This document shows positions 15,701-17,457 of a DNA stretch of 17,457 bases, piece after piece. Made by a program: the position numbers and the translations under genes. The stretch is from Nanobdellota archaeon (GTDB lineage Archaea; Nanobdellota; Nanobdellia; Woesearchaeales; JAHJBD01), in NCBI GenBank assembly GCA_018813725.1, contig JAHJBD010000180.1, forward strand, positions 1 through 17,457, read 5' to 3'. Every line of letters begins with the position of its first letter. Position 1 is the stretch's first letter. The notes under the pieces are model-generated. The model searched no databases, was not told the origin of the DNA, and was given only the letters and a program-made list of their open reading frames with translations.

Positions 15701-17457
15701 ATAGAGAATCATACCTATACTTTGGCTGCTGATGTTTCAAGTGCCGGAACCTGCTTTACAATAGCTGCTAATAATGTTACATTGGACTGTGCTGGGCATC
15801 TGATCAATTATTCACAATCAGTTACTGGTTATGGGGTGAATAATAGTGGCTATGATTATACTACTGTCATGAACTGTGAGATTGTGCAAGGGGGAACAGG
15901 TCTTGCGTCGCATTCAATATCTCTCTCAAATGTTTATACAGCAACAATATTCAATAGTTCAACTTATACTTTAACTGGGGATGATTATGGTATCTTAATA
16001 AGTTCGAGCAGTAAGATTAACCTATCAGAGAATGAGATAACTTCACTCAATGCAGATGCAATCCAAATATCTAATGGTGATAATAACTCAATCACAAATA
16101 ACAATATTAATGCTAGCAACGGCATTTGGGGAGTACATATTATGGCTGGAAGTTCAAATAACCATTTAATCTCAAACTCGATTTTCTCCGGAGGTTCTGG
16201 TGTAAGAATATATGACAATTCTAATAATAATGAACTTCAAGATAATAATGTAACTGCAGTAGGAACAGCACTGACTATCCAGGGCATTCCTATTGGAAAT
16301 TTTGCTGATAATAACAGTGTATCAAGAAATAATCTGACTTCAACTTCAGAAGATGCAGTAACGCTTATTGGTTTTGCAAGTAATAACATTTTTATCAATA
16401 ATAGTCTAGGAGCTAACCAAAACTCAATTGAACTGAGTGTTTCAAGTGGTGGGTTTCCTGAAAATAATAATTTTACTAACAATAATTTGAATCATAATGG
16501 ATTCGCATTAACCTTTTTATCAGAAGGTATTAATTTCACATACCTAATAGACCAGCAGATCAGGAACTATTCATTTGCTGGCAAAGGAGGCATTGTAATT
16601 GTCAAGAACTCTTCAGCTGGTGAGATAAGGATGCTGATGAACGGCTCTGGAGATGATTTCAGCAGCAATATCTCAGTCAGGAACAATACTGCATTTGTTG
16701 ATTCTACCAATAGTGGTCTGAATAGATCAGCAAATATCACTTTCTATAACATCGGCAGCTTTGTTGCCCCCGTAATCCTAAGAAATGGTGTAGGGTGCAA
16801 TGCAAATACTGTACCTAGCTGTTATAACTTGTCAAACCTTAATGCCGGAACTGTGATCTTCAATGTCAGCTATTGGAGCGAGTACAGTATAGGTGAAGAG
16901 GCGACTCAAAACATCATCAGCTCATGCACAAATATCACTGAGCCAGGGGATTATATCCTGAACCAGAGCATATCGTCAGATGGGTCATGCTTGCGCATCA
17001 ATGCAAGCAATGTTACTCTTGATTGCTTAAGATATAATATTACATACGGTAAGACTGCTGTTGGCTATGGAATAAATGCAACTGAAAACCTTACCGGCAT
17101 CGTAATAGAGAACTGTGATATCAGGCAGGGTGCCAAGATCGGAAACAATAATTACGGGATCTTCTTTGATAATGTCAATAATTCTGTGATAAGGAACTGT
17201 ACTATAAACGCCACGGGAATAACCTTTGTTTATGGGATCTCTACGGTTGGCGGAAGGAGCATTACTTTTGAAAATAACAGGATATCAGCGAATTGCACCA
17301 CATCTTATTGCTATGGCATCGATGTGGATACCAAGATAGTGAATATAACAAGGAACAGGATCTTTACTTATACAGGCGGTGATGTAGCTTATGGTATCAA
17401 TTATCTGGAATCAAATATCACCATTAGCCATAATACGATAATTGCAAGAGCATTTGA
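653..17457 (+). CDS. Giant multidomain surface protein (LamG, Ig, Gly-rich, beta-helix), 3' end missing
   Basis: One frame stays open for 5,601 complete codons and leaves the window without a stop. The start is ATG 653, overlapping the upstream TGA; ATG 683 (residue 11) is an alternative but would remove the basic n-region. Residues 1-42 hold MKKQKYY, a hydrophobic helix (about 17-33) and a Gly/Thr-rich exit. Then come a Cys-containing domain (44-299), split Ig beads carrying LamG or glycine-rich cargo (302-5006), and Asn-rich beta-helices (5009-5601+). Sequons such as NGT, NFT, NAT and NST are extremely dense, as expected of an N-glycosylated exported archaeal protein. LamG and beta-helix folds usually bind glycans or proteins, so an adhesin or host/matrix-binding role is the best inference. 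No enzyme motif is seen. Expression is probably coupled to the HTH gene through ATGA, because no Shine-Dalgarno precedes the start. Confidence 0.93.
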   Translation, partial: MKKQKYYGLSMSEVAMPAAIALIIFILFAIFITGPSFTGYTTIDVVGERFALDEEYNWEPSLSGVINSVSLNGKYSGSARVYLDDGKDVLLLLNTNNLAPEQNYVNGDSGDLSLSLEYNDETSFDIDDNGVESSDGIVDIRVMAGNISTDKLCTKWEVYSYDGDLTQSVCYGASSCCAFLDMESSGEWDDVFYLNKGKLGAGIYNKVSARLVYADYDLSIPYVNVSYSDWYSLKANFIPALIPFEDVCEESCSGLSLDDGSYILDVKVDGELWIDDVVYGVEEVAGIMGGYEIMEDLAAPRINFTYPTPINRTRQSKNWTEINVSITEEDLKEVKYNWNGTNFTMYDDSLVLMYNFDYFTGLNDTSKYGNNGTNNGSTWNSSGKYGGAYSFDGVDDYAYVLDTDDLDFTDNFSTCLWYKANSGYSNAHIISKLADNAASGWRIASSSSPSFYMRDDNSNVISASFIGLSLNSWNYVCFSFVASTKTVYLYSNGKYDRSQTNINLVLSELPNIGDITLGCREKTEGSKTCTTTSSYFNGSIDEVRIWNRSLSSDEVYQQYVSNLYKFNQTQWYLYVNQSKNATAGLSVGNYTYQAFASDTSGNWNSTDLRTIEITEGADTTAPAVYLVSPANNSIWTSSSTVNFTFNVSDDSNINHCNLTAISSYPILTSASSISYDGNYVIYTFNSNGTFNVSSDIPDVEIIVVAGGGSGGAGENGLNSGGGGGGAGGVIYNSSYAITSGNHNIIVGQGGTGSSKPGQNSSFGSLVAIGGGYGAPGNSGGPNVGGSGGSGGGGGRDGAGGAGTVGQGHDGGASVNTDGGGGGGCGSAGSGRTNGAGCSYLGSVYGAGGLGGEGNNPEIVGATGAANTGNGGGGGSSGGAGAGGGNGGSGTVIIKVLNPVYRGSNSTIIKDTNQTFSMNLTNGDYIWNVNCTDEYDNVGSSEIYNFTLNYDWDAPKLTIVSPTATTYATNSIWFNVSADKILSYCKYTFDDWNTNVTMSALNNTYYYNLTTVFSGSYIARFWCNDTNGYVNNTESVAFTIDAPGPAIRLVAPANNSIWVYSNLVNFTYNVSSAISVNHCNLTVSSSSISASGGNITYDGDYIIYTFNSNGTFNTSYPISDVEVLVVGGGGSGGPGDNGGNGGGGGGGAGGVIYNSSYLIVSGNHDVVIGNGGAASSKRGGNSSFGDLVGVGGGYGADGSYPDVMSGGNGGSGGGGSRGGTGGNGTTGQGNNGGTGTLSGPGGGGGGCGSAGSDQENGSGCIYFGSTYGVGGRGGGSSVPGVAGSSGAANTGNGGGGGSYGDTFIPSGGSGGSGVIKIKFLNPIYRNSSSSIIKDTNQTLSLQVPDGGYLWDMACTDEYNNLGESERFNLSVSYLQAEITAPLINFTYPTPGNGTNQIQTSFEVNVSITESSLGQVVYNWNGTIYTMYNDSLVLMMNFDNRSSLNETAGHIADLSLYGNNGTWIGDLDSDSGSTNEGRFSGAFLFDGVGDDEVQINHDPSQWIGNNGAVSAWVKTSYSSKSQYIIHKFSHSEVAGGDDPNANRGYIFGLNATGSVFFAIGDASSSNTAFSTNSVSDGSWHHLIGTYNGSVIKVYIDGVENGNASSTKTAYPTTEKLVVGGVYEIIPDREFHGSIDEIRIWKRSLSVAEAYQQYASNLVKYNTTHWHLYVNQSKNATDGLDLGAYTYQAFAEDNSGNLNFTDLRSLTIYSDADTTFPQINFTNPTPANGTQTSITSIIVNVSIIESELNDIVYNWNGTNFTIYNDSLVLLTNLNNNSNLGESASLVVDSAGNYNSTAVSATVNTTDCIYGNCFTFDGASEIDLSDIDVSYITVSAWIKTDSSSVFGIVSEHETSGSAGRSYTLRSYQNRLEMEVYTPTFGWWQGTTLINDGEWHHVVGTWDGSDVDLYLDGVKEAINGQAGSPSGALQDVNQNTAIGNYNDGSDHYFDGNIDEVQIWDKALTDEQIFQMYFTNLKKFNSTQWYLYINQSQNATDGLSVGNYTYQAFAADTSGNWNLTEVRSVEIVEEPPLTVILNDPIDNNNTVGLFGNVILNCSAEDGNNLANITLYHNINGIWEANGTENISGTSNSTIFTIDITEIVGNTAFKDSTYNWNCYACDSLNCTFASSNYSFSGWDLGTYINTSLNYSYNYISLTPNSSNMYPNNNGTYTSQIFNATYTALFRNISWDVFNPNFYDNFEYDTIGEKPVNFSVSEPAGTSVRVMDCSSFGSGKCLIINQSVESAAVIGKSFGPVSKGSLALSVRKTDTDSTYSLIYVNGQGKGVGCGFLLRFYAGGIITAQSVNSACGHISDFGQIYMGYAANQWYDINITFDVTGSTDKWNVYINGEHKGDVDWNQGFDFDKVTSTTIGGYWSGTPTTYVDNVSTNIDSSWNIPLRTRACSQPDCSDGVYGNYSTNSTLTQLSQTGQYFQYQTQFNSKDIYFTPKLLTQSVKINFEEAAPVTYPQINFTPPTPANGTQTSNTSVEINVSISDSNLNEVKYNWNGTNFTMYDNSLVLMMNFDNRSTLGEKDYGIDNLTADLSKYGNDGIIYGANWTSDGIYGGAFEFDGIDDYINLGESSILNFEDHDFAVGAWFKADPKTNGILIGRTDENTQRQFFIQARSGANGYIEVEARTMPGLNVICNPNSGLLNPINDGGWHHLIFVLDDIGSGTECSLYLDGVNSTFGTASSNYRIKQTNVDLRIGAIETGPFFNGTIDEVRIWNRSLSANEVYQQYISNLQKYNSTQWYLYVNQSKNSTAGLDVGSYTYFASAKDAFGNENITEVRSLEIVEEQDITPPSISFIPPTPDNGNVTSNTNLIVNVSINENVSSCKLYVDYTLGDGSDGELIVTSANTVVNDYAYLTGNELAGDTVITLNSASAFSTGDEILVLQTQNASGDAGWYEFATVSSISGNNLTLNSGLANSYHSGSFNLTSSSSTQIIRVPHYTDIAINSGASITALAWDGYKGGIVVFRAKGIVNVSGTINTTAKGFRGGIGGAGGVDGQQGESYNGLGIVDNSAANLGGGAGGNYANECTGGAGGSYGSNGGSGQLDANWPSGGTSPAGATYGLANISRIYLGSAGGGGARYTAPNGYIANGGNGGGIILIYSDQIIVPGTVTSIGGIGGDSGHDYSSNGGSGSGGTVYLSASLINITGSVNATGGLAQTGTAGNGDGGSGGEGRIRLDSNFLSGTTSPISGYNGTFANVIYNMTIYNADANTWASATTNLDIGNHTYFASCTDLSGNSNSTEERTLTIVEFTDTISPVINFTIPTPADGALINYNDVTINITSSENVSSCVLNWQGIPDEYTSLLLSFDGPDGSTDVSDFIDSSVNNHTVSIAGSTSLSDTQKVFGLTSLYTDSSDDYVSVSASDGWAFGTEDFTVDFWIYEDVHTSDSIVGTGYGAGEWNVYIYGGGSQMTWWWQNILVLESSIAIQSDQWYHIAFVRKDGTLTLYMNGINRGSAVWTANVSKIDNLIIGTDGTNYLNGYLDELRISKGIARWTSNFAVPASPYSNYNFTMSINNADANTTANATVSHLLDNRYYYYSVWCNDTSSNTNSTETRSFIIDTASPGIEFISPTPDNGTSTTNTSIEINVSIVEENLANVTYNWNGTNFTMYDDGLVLMMNLDNVSAIGENATKAVDVSKYGNNGTVVNAVWNASGKYRGSYSFDGAEDYVSINPFAHGDSVSFSAWINPASFIQYSVVVADYNWTSGLLIDLGSADGKIRWRGICTEEFTVEGSASETWAGNNKWHYVVGTFNGSRAELYYDGIFNNNASGSGCVFNHELVIGARYYGGGYEYFFNGSIDEVRIWNRSLSAEEIYQQYISNLAKFNSTQWYLYVNQSRNATAGLIVGNYTYQAFASDVSGNWNSTEERTVKIMAGNPILQPSYFGYTFNGSIDGNLTNGTAYLNDQLIDLIDNDFGIMLSLMGYFSQGPVDLRNLTIGQDEHRTVVNLTHVSGVSLNHTLYVDNTRNAGVFVCPHAERLDQVVEGCPDIIYFTHAQAITGTRRNNILVTLYNDKYKVANLTGSGISESVYPKINFTDPTPGNATNTSNRWVEVNVSIEEDNLEEVLWNWNGTNFTIYNDSLVLIMNLDKYTMLNDTSIYSRNGSCTTCPTFTEAGRHNGAYTFAGADDSITVDDNPVMDMSGSFTFGGYFKLNGLDAFEAILTKRGGNNNANLNYFLYTGTLSSNKIRCLTRAAASSVDSTFDVQTGVWYHVLCVQDAAAGKLKLYVDGALDNQADLAGSDVNSDDPLYIGNDDNSDDFNGEIDEIRIWNRSLSAIEVYQQYASNLHKFNSTHWYLTVNQSKNASALLDYNENYTYYACAADFSENENCTETRQIEILEPRCRVKGTITDSYGSYVASEVQILNATGAYIVNSTEDYDLDVICDKKYNIVVKPKESNFNSIKLNNVTIREAVSEFVQVENNPLGMGAPDTGNFTEAVTWNPNATLNYTSVTINFTYQGFNLTFFKCLSWNFTARNCTNDNWTYIEDVPDSTSEPAYYVRTFMPGDPAAGVVNSTRIVRYIEVYDVSGLNEADRRDDGTFVGRYENGTDITFDYLKSYRIELYLNNTHKGANGIIRDAYFDNIPDELVVDMSGLDSPNITEVIPQVKINNHNVTLRSGSVPGTNRIDWNASSANRKVIEGLKTDELVKLWFVVDYVTREVGEVNISFYGDVSDTDIDVTGRNAFITQGDVYSPYINFTAPTPVDGASITNRSFIANVSISNNLKSVIWDFNGTNYTMYNDSLVLMMNFDNRSDLGENDTVAKDMSGNGNHPTWYGDSDGNSAYEPKGKYGGAFAFDGSGDYFVFPDSPDWDFGSNNFTMQLWINMSSYASYNYFLSSSNNGGPGWLLDYAGGNVRLFSTWFSYVQVPASLPTNTWYHLTVVKDGNAIRFYKDGVQIGTDQIAAATYNSDGNGIYVCYEQSDPTRQFTGKIDEIRIWNGHGMSDEEVYQSYVSNLNKFNSTQWYLYVNQSKNATTLLDYNDYTYYACAEDTSGNRNCTEARDITISHIAGYDGCGILDIENHTYTLAADVSSAGTCFTIAANNVTLDCAGHLINYSQSVTGYGVNNSGYDYTTVMNCEIVQGGTGLASHSISLSNVYTATIFNSSTYTLTGDDYGILISSSSKINLSENEITSLNADAIQISNGDNNSITNNNINASNGIWGVHIMAGSSNNHLISNSIFSGGSGVRIYDNSNNNELQDNNVTAVGTALTIQGIPIGNFADNNSVSRNNLTSTSEDAVTLIGFASNNIFINNSLGANQNSIELSVSSGGFPENNNFTNNNLNHNGFALTFLSEGINFTYLIDQQIRNYSFAGKGGIVIVKNSSAGEIRMLMNGSGDDFSSNISVRNNTAFVDSTNSGLNRSANITFYNIGSFVAPVILRNGVGCNANTVPSCYNLSNLNAGTVIFNVSYWSEYSIGEEATQNIISSCTNITEPGDYILNQSISSDGSCLRINASNVTLDCLRYNITYGKTAVGYGINATENLTGIVIENCDIRQGAKIGNNNYGIFFDNVNNSVIRNCTINATGITFVYGISTVGGRSITFENNRISANCTTSYCYGIDVDTKIVNITRNRIFTYTGGDVAYGINYLESNITISHNTIIARAF
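782..1549 (+). other. Cys-containing N-terminal domain of giant protein
   Basis: Residues 44-299 show two Cys clusters. The first has C153 (LCTKWEVYS), C169 in VCYG and C176/C177 in SSCCAFLDM. The second has C248 and C252 in VCEESC. It looks beta-rich with many aromatic residues. I recall near-identical phrasing (CTxWEVYS, VCYGS, CC, FxDL) at the N-termini of other DPANN giant surface proteins, so it is probably a conserved membrane-proximal domain. I know no domain name or function for it. Confidence 0.6.
1556..2494 (+). other. Module 1: split Ig-like bead with nested LamG
   Basis: Residues 302-614. The first half of the Ig bead runs INFTYPTP ... NVSI ... YNWNGTNFTMYDDSLVLM. The LamG jelly roll follows, with the signature GKYGGAYSFDGVDDY, a final FNGSIDEVRIWNRSLS and YQQYVSNL. 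The Ig bead then closes with QWYLYVNQSKNAT ... GNYTYQAFASDTSGNW. The LamG core lies at about 1730-2330. Related domains bind carbohydrate or protein, often with calcium. Confidence 0.85.
2401..2440 (+). repeat. 40-bp exact direct repeat, copy 1 (module 1)
   Basis: Forty bases, encoding GLSVGNYTYQAFA at the end of module 1, are identical to 6625-6664 in module 3, 4.2 kb downstream. Identity holds at silent positions, so it implies recent duplication or gene conversion rather than protein selection alone. Confidence 0.9.
2519..3493 (+). other. Gly-rich module A: Ig bead (type 2) with nested glycine-rich domain
   Basis: Residues 623-947. The Ig bead opens with VYLVSPANNSIW and HCNLTA, then breaks for a glycine-rich domain (2675-3343). 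That domain starts YDGNYVIYTFNSNGTFNV, moves through VVAGGGSGG and ends GSGTVIIKVLNP. The Ig bead resumes with STIIKDTNQTF and closes with NVNCTDEYDNVGSSE. Two Cys, C824 and C837, sit 13 residues apart in the Gly-rich core and are conserved in module B, so a disulfide is plausible. Glycine-rich domains with this VVGGGG...VIIKY frame are familiar from tail-fibre-like and adhesin proteins. Confidence 0.75.
3509..3772 (+). other. Single unsplit Ig-like domain
   Basis: Residues 953-1040, from APKLTIVSP through WFNVSADKILSYCKYTF to FWCNDTNG and VAFTID. This is a plain Ig-like bead with no cargo, separating the two glycine-rich modules. The Cys in SYCKY and FWCND are placed as in a core Ig disulfide. 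Confidence 0.6.
3782..4765 (+). other. Gly-rich module B: Ig bead (type 2) with nested glycine-rich domain
   Basis: Residues 1044-1371, parallel to module A throughout: LVAPANNSIW, HCNLTV, YDGDYIIYTFNSNGTFN, VVGGGGSGG, AGGVIYNSSY, CGSAGS, GVIKIKFLNP, SSIIKDTNQT, CTDEYNNLGESE. The glycine-rich domain occupies about 3938-4612, with C1246 and C1259 again 13 apart. The core is rich in GGC/GGA codons (GGC runs near 4281 and 4371) and so is a local GC peak. A and B are clearly a duplication. Confidence 0.75.
4796..5770 (+). other. Module 2: split Ig-like bead with nested LamG
   Basis: Residues 1382-1706. INFTYPTPGNGT and YNWNGTIYTMYNDSLVLMMN open the bead. The LamG has FSGAFLFDGVGDD, GSWHHLIGTYNGS, VYIDGV and FHGSIDEIRIWKRSLS. 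WHLYVNQSKNATDGL and YTYQAFAEDNSGN close the Ig bead. It is one of the better LamG matches, with the usual WHH motif intact. Confidence 0.85.
5813..5841 (+). repeat. 29-bp exact direct repeat, copy 1 (module 3)
   Basis: Encodes PTPANGTQTS in the opening strand of module 3 and is identical to 8051-8079 in module 4. Confidence 0.9.
6625..6664 (+). repeat. 40-bp exact direct repeat, copy 2 (module 3)
   Basis: Second copy of the 40-base repeat at 2401-2440, in the same position of the Ig bead that closes module 3. The flanking bases on both sides differ. Confidence 0.9.
6731..8029 (+). other. Ig-like domain, then split domain with nested divergent jelly roll
   Basis: Residues 2027-2459. An Ig-like domain (TVILNDPIDNNNTVG ... 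NCYACDSLNCTFASSNYSF) comes first. The next domain begins GTYTSQIFNATYTALFRNISWDV and appears to resume at WNIPLRTRACSQPDC, ending QYFQYQTQFNSKD. Between them (about 7220-7792) lies a jelly-roll-like insert. It starts YDNFEYDTIGEKPVNF, has QWYDINITFDV and KWNVYINGEHKG, and ends TTYVDNVS. The insert lacks the LamG SIDEVRIWN ending and resembles the ConA-like domains of environmental bacteria. The domain split is my inference. Confidence 0.6.
8036..9013 (+). other. Module 4: split Ig-like bead with nested LamG
   Basis: Residues 2462-2787. INFTPPTPANGTQTSNTS and YNWNGTNFTMYDNSLVLMMN open it. The LamG reads GIYGGAFEFDGIDDYINLGE, GGWHHLIFVLDD, LYLDGV and FNGTIDEVRIWNRSLS. WYLYVNQSKNSTAGL and YTYFASAKDAFGN close the bead. 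It contains a run of seven C at 8046-8052 inside the INFTPPTP codons. Confidence 0.85.
8051..8079 (+). repeat. 29-bp exact direct repeat, copy 2 (module 4)
   Basis: Second copy of the repeat at 5813-5841. Modules 3 and 4 are separated by the 6731-8029 segment, so either that segment was inserted between sister modules or the matching ends were exchanged later. Confidence 0.9.
9035..10408 (+). other. Module 5: Ig-like bead with nested GDGSDG-type glycine-rich domain
   Basis: Residues 2795-3252. The bead opens like the LamG modules (ISFIPPTPDNGNVTSNT, VNVSI, SCKLYVDY) and closes like them (IYNADANTW, GNHTYFASCTDLSGNS). The cargo at about 9155-10230 is different. It starts GDGSDGELIVTSANTVVNDY, passes through GDEILVLQTQN, GWYEFATVSSISGN and IIRVPHYTDIAI, then a glycine-rich stretch (KGFRGGIGGAGG onward) and ends GGEGRIRLDSN. 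I recall this family, unnamed, from large bacterial surface proteins. It is not the same as modules A and B. Confidence 0.7.
10430..11338 (+). other. Module 6: Ig-like bead with LamG of a second subfamily
   Basis: Residues 3260-3562. The bead opens INFTIPTPADGALINYND and SCVLNWQG. The jelly roll reads SLLLSFDGPDGSTDVSDFID, FGTEDFTVDFWIY, QWYHIAFVRKDGTLTLYMNG and NGYLDELRISKGIARWT. The DELRISKGIARW ending marks a subfamily common in phage and environmental proteins, not the SIDEVRIWNRSLS type of the sister modules. The bead closes with ISINNADANTTANAT-like sequence and YYYYSVWCNDTSSNT. Confidence 0.8.
11351..12271 (+). other. Module 7: split Ig-like bead with nested LamG
   Basis: Residues 3567-3873. 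IEFISPTPDNGTSTTNTS and YNWNGTNFTMYDDGLVLMMN open it. The LamG has GKYRGSYSFDGAEDY, NKWHYVVGTFNGS, LYYDGI and FNGSIDEVRIWNRSLS. WYLYVNQSRNATAGL and YTYQAFASDVSGNW close the bead. Confidence 0.85.
12278..12742 (+). other. Domain of unknown function in giant protein
   Basis: Residues 3876-4030. It holds FNGSIDGNLTNGTAYLNDQ, an amphipathic IDLIDNDFGIML segment, RTVVNLTHVSG, LYVDNTRNAGVFVCPHAERL and ITGTRRNNILVTLYNDKYKV. The LYVDNTRNxGVxVCPxA phrase with its following VxxxCP is one I associate with repeated domains of archaeal secreted proteins, but I know no function. It has no nested LamG and no Gly-rich core. Confidence 0.5.
12749..13672 (+). other. Module 8: split Ig-like bead with nested LamG
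   Basis: Residues 4033-4340. INFTDPTPGNATNTSN and WNWNGTNFTIYNDSLVLIMN open it. The LamG has GRHNGAYTFAGADDSITVDD, GVWYHVLCVQDAAAGKLKLY, VDGALDN and FNGEIDEIRIWNRSLS. WYLTVNQSKNASALLDYNEN and YTYYACAADFSENENC close the bead. Base composition is visibly richer in GC than in modules 1 and 3. Confidence 0.85.
13676..14725 (+). other. Regulatory-like beta domain plus unassigned beta-rich region
   Basis: Residues 4342-4691. The first 80 residues, CRVKGTITDSYGSYVASEVQ ... KYNIVVKP, have the shape of a carboxypeptidase regulatory-like (CarboxypepD_reg/transthyretin-like) beta domain. The rest contains TEAVTWNPNATLNYTSVTIN, ARNCTNDNWTYIED, VRYIEVYDVSGLNEADRRDD and FYGDVSDTDIDVTG. I do not recognise it. 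It is the longest stretch (about 270 residues) with no LamG, Ig or glycine-rich signature. Confidence 0.45.
14732..15670 (+). other. Module 9: split Ig-like bead with nested LamG
   Basis: Residues 4694-5006. INFTAPTPVDGASITNRS and WDFNGTNYTMYNDSLVLMMN open it. The LamG has GKYGGAFAFDGSGDYFVFPD, NTWYHLTVVKDGNAIRFYKD and FTGKIDEIRIWNGHGMSDEE. WYLYVNQSKNATTLLDYND and YTYYACAEDTSGNRNC close the bead. Modules 8 and 9 share the LLDYN...YTYYACA closing variant, so they are probably close sisters. Confidence 0.85.
15677..16900 (+). other. Right-handed beta-helix 1 (NosD/CASH-like)
   Basis: Residues 5009-5416. The entry is CGILDIENHTYTLAADV ... CFTIAANNVTLDCAGHLINY, then short Asn-rich rungs such as LSENEIT, ISNGDNNSITNNNIN, ISNSIFSGGSGVRIYDNSNN and NNNFTNNNLNHN. 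It ends VSYWSEYSIGEE. The periodic NNxIxxNxI rungs are typical of parallel beta-helices (PbH1/NosD-like), a rigid elongated fold in adhesins and polysaccharide-binding proteins. No lyase catalytic cluster is evident. Confidence 0.75.
16901..17457 (+). other. Beta-helix 2, truncated by window edge
   Basis: Residues 5417-5601 and beyond. The entry repeats that of the first helix: SSCTNITEPGDYILNQSI, CLRINASNVTLDCLRYNITY, GYGINATENLTGIVIENCDI, IRNCTINATG, ISANCTTSYCYGIDVD. The C-terminal end of the protein, and any membrane anchor there, lie outside the window. Confidence 0.7.

Noticed and set aside
15677..17457. Pectate lyase or NosD copper-protein function for the beta-helices
   Set aside because: Only the fold periodicity is seen. 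No catalytic Asp/Arg/Lys cluster or metal ligands can be pointed out.

Overview
The window looks like a piece of an archaeal genome, most likely from a small-genome DPANN lineage of the Woesearchaeota/Pacearchaeota kind. The evidence is AT-rich spacers, an archaeal TATA-like box, no clear Shine-Dalgarno sites, and a surface-protein repertoire (split Ig-like beads, LamG jelly rolls, Asn-rich beta-helices, dense N-X-S/T sequons) that I know mainly from such genomes. The lineage is inferred from protein style only.

Layout. Bases 1-109 (minus strand) may hold the start of a small membrane protein that runs off the left edge. Bases 110-182 are a short AT-rich, possibly divergent promoter. Bases 183-656 (plus) encode a 157-residue protein with two tandem helix-turn-helix repeats. 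Its TGA overlaps the ATG of the next gene (ATGA). From 653 to the right edge (17457) there is one uninterrupted reading frame of more than 5,600 codons, still open at the edge. It fills about 96% of the window. Other open frames inside 653-17457, on either strand, are shadows of it.

The giant protein has a short basic N-terminus and one hydrophobic helix, with a partial type IV prepilin-like motif. A Cys-containing N-terminal domain follows, then a long chain of modules, then two Asn-rich parallel beta-helices, the second cut by the edge. The modules share one design: an Ig-like bead of about 90-110 residues is split in the middle and a second domain is nested inside it. In seven beads the cargo is a LamG jelly roll of one subfamily. 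In one it is a LamG of another subfamily, in one a glycine-rich domain beginning GDGSDG, and in two (a second Ig type) another glycine-rich domain. A divergent jelly roll is also nested in the 6731-8029 segment. Two segments, 12278-12742 and 13676-14725, are not of this kind.

How the genes may work together: the small HTH protein is probably co-transcribed and translationally coupled with the giant gene and could regulate it. The giant protein is most simply a cell-surface adhesin or glycan-binding stalk. No catalytic site is recognisable in it. The nested-cargo design, the mosaic base composition of the modules and long exact DNA repeats between distant modules suggest growth by module duplication, recombination and cargo exchange.
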